Below are positions 53,701 through 62,700 of a stretch of 64,000 bases of DNA, in pieces. How positions within the stretch are numbered: position 1 is the stretch's first letter; each line of letters starts with the position of its first letter. Made by a program: the position numbers and the translations under genes. A model generated the notes under the pieces. That model was not told where the DNA came from, ran no database searches, and saw only the letters and a list, made by a program, of their open reading frames with translations. The stretch comes from Pipra filicauda (lineage: Eukaryota > Chordata > Aves > Passeriformes > Pipridae). The stretch is from positions 1,409,365 through 1,473,364 of the forward strand of contig NW_024104320.1 in assembly GCF_003945595.2 (NCBI RefSeq). The letters are read 5' to 3'.

Positions 53701-56700
53701 GGCTTAGTTTTTAAGGGTGTTCCCTGCAAGTCCTCCTGGAGTTAAAACCATCAGAAACCAAGACAGGATCAAGCTCAATTACTGCACACAAGGATAAAAA
53801 GAGATACAAAGCAATGGTTTAGGCCCCCAGCAACCACCCTGCCAGAAAGAGGCAAGTCCTGTCTCGCAGTATGCATGTAAGAGACCTGTGCAAGTAGCAC
53901 GAGAGAGTCAACAGCAGAATCTGTGTTTGTGCAAATTGCATCCACTTTTCAGAGAATTAAATTACATTGGAACCCCCTGCTTTCAGAATGTCCAGAACAA
54001 AGTAATGCCAGGGAGTTTCAACTGAAAAAAATTTGCAGTAGCATCGTGGTATTTGGCTGTGAAGGATTTATTTTCCAAAATACATTATTAATCAGCACAA
54101 TTTTCCTTTCCTACAGCTAAAAATAGCCCTTGTTTCTGCCTGCTCAATTCTATTAGATGTAACAGGCTGACTACATCTACTTAACAACCTTCCTATCATC
54201 CAAGTTAAAAGGGATTTAGCTCCTGAAACGAAGCTCTCTACAGATTTGATTGTGTCTTCCACTTTCTACAGGTTTCAGCGCCTTTCAGAAACTGTACATT
54301 AAGGATGTGAACCCTCTTCTACCTGGCTGTTTTTTCTGTGGCTCCTCCTCTTGCACAGGCTGGTAAGGTGGCAGAGTTCCATTTATATTTTCAGTATATT
54401 TTCCACTCCTGGAGGGGAAAAAACCCAAACCACCATTGTTAGAGAAACAGCACAGTTATGTTCAGTGCATTACGTTTCACTGCCCTCAGTGATTACCTGA
54501 AGGAAGGTGGTACCAGTTCGAGAGGCAGAGTCAGTGGCAGTGGTTGCCCAGCTTTGGCCATGTCTGTGAGGTGCATGGCCAGAACAAACTCATCAGCCTT
54601 CAGCTGCCCATCTCCATCAATATCAGCCAGTGACCTGCAGGGTTTTAACAGCAATACCAATTAAGAACAAACAGCACAATCCCTCACAAGTGACAGCTGA
54701 AACTATTCACTGTAATTTTTAAAATAGAGAATTCCTGTGAAATGTTCTGGTAAAAATACTATTAATAACATGAATAATTGATGAAGGGGATATCATTTTG
54801 TTAATAATGTACTGTTATCCAGATCATAGAATCCCAGAATGGTTTGGGTTGGAAGGGACCCTAAAGATCATTCAGTTCCAACTCCCTGCCATGGACACCT
54901 TCCCCTAGACCAGGTTGCTGAGAGCCCCATCCAGCCTGACCTTGAACACTTCCAAGGATGGGGCAGCCACAGCTTCTCTGGGCAACCTGTGCCAGTGTCT
55001 CACCACCCTCACAGTAAAGAATTTCTTCCTAATATCCAATCTGAACCTGGCCTCTTTCAGTTTGAAGCCATACCCCCTTGTCCCTTCACTGCAGGCCCTT
55101 GCAAATAGTCTCTCTCCATATTTCTTGTAGGCTCCCTTCAGGTACTGGAAAGCTGCTATTAGGTCAGCCTGAAGCTTTCTCTTTTCCAGGCTAAACAATC
55201 CCAATTATCTTATTAAGTTTCCCAAAAATACTGCAAAAAGGATAGGAAAGGGTGAAAGATATCTCTTGATTTATTGCATCACCAATAGAAGAACTGAGAA
55301 GAGAATCCAGGACTGTTCTTAACCAGCTCAAAATGCTAGAAAACACTTTTTCAACTGTTTTTTTAAAGCAAAAGAAAACATTATATAAAATTACATCAAA
55401 TTCTACAAGAGGAACCTTTGCATGGAATTCTTTTTCCCCCTTGTGTCTCCTTGACAGTGTAGGGAAGACATGAGCTGCCCCAGAGTACCTTTCATTGGGT
55501 AGGAAAAAGATCACTATACCCTCTAAGGAGAAGGTGACTGTATAATCAGCTTACAAAATGTTTCCCATGCAACTGGGGGGTGGTGGTATGTGTGTGGGAA
55601 ACCAATGAAAGGCTGTTGATCCTCTCTACATGGGCACACAGACCACCTTGCACTGGCTACTGATACCTTTCAGGATATGCACCCAGGAGAAAAACAGACC
55701 CTACACACCTGCTTTATTCCCCCACATTCCAGAGCTGACCTATACAATCCACACTCCCTGTTTACCCTTGCAGCATGTAACCAAACAAGCTGAACAAACA
55801 AAAAGAACATTTCAGCTTGTTGCTGCTAAAGACAAATGACTGTCTTGGGATACAGGAACAAAGGAAGCTGAAGAGAAGATGTAAAGCACCAAGCTATTGT
55901 GAATTCTGCTGGGCCACTAAATCTTATGTATAACATCTGAGTTATTTCTGAAGGTGTAACCTAAACTACCATGGCTAGCAGGGCAGATTATTAAAAGCCT
56001 TCAGACAACTGTAACCACTTCTATCACCACAATAAAGGCAAGTCCTAACAAATGTGTAGTATGCAGGTATCTTTATGGAAACCACAGTAAAACCCAAAAA
56101 GGCTGAAGGGTTACTTAATTTTTAATCTTCCTCCATATTTTAAAGCTAACAAGCTAGTTTTCAGAATCCTACATTTGAAATAAATGAACCCTCATTTCTG
56201 ATGAACTAGTGCAACCCTGAATCAGAAACTGAAATTAGTAACTGTTCTATTATACGGACTTTAACAAACGGAGTGAAAAATTATGTCAAGGTGTCTTTTG
56301 GAAATATAACTAATGAACAAATCAGTTTAAGTAGCAGCTTAGTTTCTGTTTATGATTTTAGATCTGTGGTGTCTCTTTATAATTTCTTATTTAATAAAGC
56401 ACATTTCCTCTATTAACACCATAAACACATTGAATTTCTAATCAGTAACCAAACTCACCAAATAGTAGCCAGCTGAGTCTGTGAAAGGTTTGATTGCAGA
56501 AGGGCATTCCTTGCTTGAAATCCTTAGTGAGAGTGTGAAAGATTTTAACAAAAATAAGCACTTCATTCAAAGATTCACGAGGCAAAAAATGGGTCATGAA
56601 CTGGGGCATGTTTATTTTTTGTATTAATCTAATCCATTTTCATCAGTTGGTTTTACTTCCAGGCTTAACAACAGGCACTACAACCTGAACACAATGAAGA

Positions 56701-59700
56701 TATAAGTATTCTTGTGTACATTTTTTTCACTCAGAGGACCTAACAGGAAAGCTGACATGAAAAAAGGATATTTATGGTAATCCCCACAGCTGTTACAAAA
56801 GCACAGCTGACTGTCTACCTAAACCTTCAGCTAGCACACTGGAAAGCTGTCAGCTTTCTTTGGTAGCAAAGAACCATATACCCTTCTAGGCAGCCTGATG
56901 GAACCTTCAGCCCCAAATCAACCGAACAAGCTAAAAAGCATTCTTATGTTAACTTCGTGTGAAGTCTTTTGAAACCACCATAATGCTGTGGCACAGCACA
57001 GATGTCACTGCAAGTCAAGAAGGAATGACTCCCTTAAATTACTTTGTAAAAATTCCAAATAAAACCCAGGTATCTAAGCAATGACTAACACAGATACATA
57101 GGAGCACATGGCACAAAAATGATTGTGAATTTCCCCCATTTTCAAAAGAAACAGTCTCAGTTTGAAAAATGCCTGTTGACTTTACAGAGCTAAATTCCAC
57201 AGCCTTATGGTTAGTTCTCAGGCTCTTCTACTTCGATCCCATCACTGCCATGTTTCTCCTCTTCCCTGCAACAGCTGCTGTAGCTTCCCCAGTGTATCTG
57301 GCTTCTCCAGGTCTAACACAGAGCCCAAGTCAATGAACTGATGGTTATTTCCATTTCTTGGCTGGCTGAAACCCACTCTCTCCTGCACAGGTCTGAATAT
57401 CAACACTTTCAGCTTTTACTTCATATGTAAATCAAATCCCAAGATGGGATTCCATCCCTCACCCTGTGATGTCCCAGAGGCAGAAAACAGTATTTTTTCC
57501 CAACCATACCAAACATCATACTCACCTGATAAATATCCACTCATACTTTTGTCAAGACTGTTAAATTTCTGTCTGTATTTTAATCTGGAGGCCTGAGGAA
57601 CTGCCCAGTCTGAGGTTGTAATCTTTGGTGAATTCCCAGCTAGTGATGCACTAGAGGAAGAATTTGAACTGCAATATAATTTCAAAACCAAACAAAAAAA
57701 ACCAAAGCAAAAAACCAAATGAAACCAACCAACCAAACATTAAAATAAAACCAAAAGAGAAAAAGAGATAAAGAAAGAACTCTAAGTCACTTGGCTTGGT
57801 AGGCAGGCTTTGGAATAGAAGATATATAGCAGTTTCTGATAATATGAAACAACTTCCACAAAGTTTTACCTCTAATAACTTGCTACAAATATTTTCATCA
57901 CAAATACAGAATTTTACTGTGAAAGTAAGGACACATATTTATAAGGAAACTCTTGAATTTAAGATCTTGTTCCTTCAGTATCACAGGCACTTATGCCACA
58001 TAATTCATCATTTTACCACTGCAAATTACAATATAGGAAACCACAGGAAAACATCTCAACTTTCCTAGGAGGGTTTACAAGGACTGTGAAGCCTTGGGCA
58101 GATGTCTAAGTAACTTTAAGAGGTATGTAAATGAAGCATGAGAATAAAAATGCACCTGATAAACTCATAACCAAAAGCAGCTTCTGACGCTGTTTAAACC
58201 ACCATATTCCACCTCTACCTCTTTTATTACTGACAATGACAGGCTGAATGGAGCTTTTCCAACTCATTCAGTTTTTGCAGAATAGTGCTGATGGAGTGTT
58301 CAGATATACCTATGAAACTTCCATCTGCTACTCCCAGCATTCCCAGTGTCCCATCTTTGAAAATGAGACAAACCCAGGGGCACCCAGCCTGCCTTGTTTA
58401 AGGTAATCCCCTACCCTGTCAAGTAAAAAACTATTGGAAGTGTTATCCAAGGTGATGGAGAATGGTGATAGAAACAAAGCCTTTCCGGCAGGATGCTGGA
58501 CAGTCATCCTCTGCAGAGAACTGGACAATATGATGGTGAAAATGCTGTCAACAGTAACACCGAAGAAGAGATACCTTGCAACACTATAGCATCACCAAAA
58601 GAAAGCTTTCTGATTAAAAAAAAACACCAAAGAAAACCAGAAAGATTATTCCAGGCACACACCATGCCTACAGTCATCTTACATCTGCTAACGTGAGGAG
58701 CCCAAATCCACCCCAAATGCCCTGTGCAGGCAGCAAACGGGTGCGAGAGCCTCTGAGTCACCCTATGGAACTGAGCTGGGGCTGAGATGCCCTCTGGACT
58801 GTCTTTTTGGAGACATCCCTGGATGCCCAACTGGATAGATAAGCCTAGTCCCTCACTCTGTCTATGGCAAAGCTCTAAAATTAGTGAACTAGAGCAGCTA
58901 TTATCAAGATTCATTATCTTCCATTATTCATAAAACAAATTCACACATAAATATTGATAACAAATCCTATTCTTATATGGCTGCTGATTACATGGTGCCC
59001 TCTATAATGAATGAGCACATTGATGCACTTTTGCTTTTATAACCACTTGGTAATTTTTACTTCTACTTACTAAAGAGGTACATCTCCTTCTTTTTCACAA
59101 AATGGTTAGGGTTGGGACAAACCTGTAAGACCATTAAGTCCAATCATCAACCCAGCACCATCACCACATTCACCACTAAATCATGTCCTCAAGTGCCATA
59201 TCCGTATTTTGGCACCGCCTTCTCTCATTTCAAGTCCTCCCCTACTTCAGTTTTTTCAGATTTACTGAAAATATTACTTATTGTGCATATTAAAAAAAAA
59301 AAAAAAAATCTATTTTCAGACTTGGCAGGTCAAATTAGATAAACTAATTTTTAATGACTATATCTTAAAAATAGAAATAATCCCTAAGTTTTGGAAGGTA
59401 TACTACTTAAGAGCAGGACACAACTTATATACTGAACTTTCATACCTGCTAGATCCTAAATCAATGAGAGACTGTGCCTTCTGTATGTTAGAACCACCAA
59501 ACCCTCCTGCCACAGGACCTAAAGAACCAGTATGAGGCAGCGCTGAAAATAAACAAACAAAAATAAAAAATAAACCCAAAGAAACTGTGAAGCAACCAGG
59601 TATAAGATAATGCTTTATAATCAACATTCAAGGCTTTGATAGAAGAAAAGCTAATTAAGTGCCTTGTTGTTAAGATTAACTAGTTAGAACAGAATTAACG

Positions 59701-62700
59701 CGTGAACTTTGAAAAAAACCACCATTTGTGGGTTGTTTTTTGTTTTGTTTTTTTAAACTCTCATGCACGTATTAACATCGCTGTCTGAAATTAGCCATAG
59801 AGAAAATGAGATTCACAGTTCTGAGAGCGAGTACTGGACTGTTCTATACTTACTTGAAGAGAAAGGTACGGACAAAGGCTGCAGAAGGCTGGATGTTCCA
59901 TTTGGCAACGAGGAGGTACTGACAGAAGGCACCAGGGGAGCAGAAATAACCAAAGGAGGAATGGAAGTCATGGAAGCCAGAGACATGGGAGCTAATGGTG
60001 TGATCGTAGACACAGATGTTGGCATGGACAGATTTGGCATACTACCCATTCCTAGAGCAAAATCCAATAATTCATGATTTAATATTGCAGAGGCTTCAGC
60101 ATGAAATTGGGTCCCTTATGCTAAGCAGAAACTACACAAAGCAACCTGTGTCCAGAACACAGTGAGTTAAAATAGATGCTGCTCATGTATAATATCTACC
60201 TTTTCTCTCAATTTAGACAAGACAGCTCACAGAGGAAAATATACTGAAGAATGTGAGTTGAAAAAAAACCTTTATGAACAAATTCATTCTCAAGGTAGAT
60301 TTAGTTAGTATTCCACAACAGAATAAGAACTACTTTTCTATAATTGCAGCTATTACTCGTTCTTCAACAAGCCTTTCCCCATCTGGCCCCTGAAAGAGAA
60401 TTACAACACACCTCAAAAGCTGTGACAATGCTCTACAGGGAAAAGCTGATGCTGTTTCTGAACTTTCTTCCAAGTGTCAGCCTTGGAAGAATCCATAGGG
60501 TGAAAAGTCCTTCCTTAGGGGCCAATGTTTAGCAAAGGGTTTCTTGAAGGCAGCTGCCCAAGGAAAATAAGGGCACTTGAATTACTGGCTGAATGTTGTG
60601 CAAAACAACAGGTGAAATGATGGAAAGTTAGCAGGAGGTAACTGCATGCCAACCACAGCTCTCTGTAAATGCATGCCCTTGTATGCAAACACATGAGGGC
60701 AGGCATTAGTGAAGGGCAGGCATCCTAAATCATGTATGTGATTAATATATGCATACATTTAATTTCAGCATGGAAGTATGCACCAATTTTTTAATCCAGA
60801 TGCAGTTATGGATATTTTGTTCTACAAAACAACAAAATAACAACAAACATGCACTGAATGCCCAAATACCATCAGAAAGGAATAAAAGTTAAAGTAATTC
60901 TGTTCAGTTAATCATTTAACCAGAGCAGACAATCTGATTCACTTTGAAAAAATGTGTAAAATAACTGTTCTACCAAAATGTTGATCTTTGACTAAATTTG
61001 ACTTCAAAACCCTCATGTATAAATAGGTGAATGAGTAGGAGGGAGACAAAAAAAGACCACGACTACAAAATCAGAGCCTGCGAGTCAGATGGCAGACCTG
61101 AATGGCCTTCTTGCACCCCATGTCAATATTCAATGGAAGGTTTTTCTTTATTATTAAACATCTTCATAGAATGAAATTATCAAAAACATCAAGAAAGTGA
61201 CTTGATGAATATCCTAAATAGGAATATCCTGGGTTTTTTTTCACTGATTCACTAAACTTTCATGGTCAGATTAATGCTTTTATTTGGCTGCAATTAACTG
61301 TAGTTTTTTACCTCTGAACACTAAGTAATTATATATTCATAAGTACCAAAGCGAGCAGACATTAGTGGCGAAAATACTGGAGCTTGTTTCATGACAGGAG
61401 GGAGAACTGCAGGCAAGTGCTGTCCTTGCAACGTCAGCTTGATGAGTTTCATGGCTATAGAGAACTCCTGTTGATCCATTTTTCCATCCTTGTTCAGGTC
61501 TGATAGTGTCCTTAAAAACAAAGTAAAATAAAAATTAGAAAAGCCCATGAGGAAGAAACATGAATTTAACTTTTTCAATTAACGAGAAGCTTTTCTATCA
61601 GATTTATTTACTGGTTTTGTACAGGAAAACAAAAAACTTGCTGCAACCATTTGCTGATTTTCTTTTGACATTTATACCCTCAGAAGTTTAAGAAGTTTCA
61701 CTACCCACTTTGCAGTCTTCTTCAGAGCTCAGTTTTAAAGTTGCTGTATATTAAATACTTATTTCCTGAGAAAGTAGGAAAACATTTGAAAAACCAGAAG
61801 TCTCCTGCCCAGTGGATACACTTGTTGCCTCCACTGCCAGCTTCTGCTATGCTTTTTTCTATGCTACTAGCCAGAATAATTATTTTAAATTAACGTTGGT
61901 AATGTAAGGAATTAATGCAAGAATCTGAAACAGGATGCAGGAGGATGCAGAAATCTGCTGAGGGCACTTTCATACACCACTATGAAAACTTCATTAATTC
62001 ACCAACAGCATAAGGAGGTTTTTTTAAGCCTGATATCCACAGTGTTTGACACTTTTCCAAATAAACTTAAATACAACAAGAAATTCATGTAACAGTGCAT
62101 ACATAGCCACAAAATTTCTGGTCAGACAAATAATATGAAATATTATTAATACTTAAGCGTGCAAGGACCAAGTTCAGGAATATAAATAAAATTAGGAAGG
62201 AGGAAAAAAAAATCCAGACAATGTTATGCTACATTCTCCCTTTCATTCTGTTACATTCAGCATAAAACCCCAAGGCCTCGCAGAAAAATTTCCTTGCATT
62301 CTTTTCTAGGCATTTAAATGTCTGGTTTAGTGGTGAACAGGGTGGTGGTGCTGGGTTGATGGTTGAACTTGATGACCCTAGAAGTCTTTTCTAACCTTAA
62401 CTATTACATGTGTCTGAAGAAAAAAACTAACTTGCATTTAGTTAGTTTCTTTAATATTCTTTCACAAGTGAGTTGTTCTTAATTATTAAGAGCCTCAACT
62501 ACTTGCCTTTTAGCCCATGTATGTCTTGGTAACAGCCAAGTTCCCCAAAATGAACACAGGATTCTAGTGAAGACCGAGGAGTTACAAGGAAGAAAACATC
62601 TGTTTCAAGTGTTGCCATCACCATGTATATGCTGCAGGGAACAGCACTCTTCCCAGTTCCTGTATTACAGCACTGGTTGGTATCTCACAGTGTATTACAA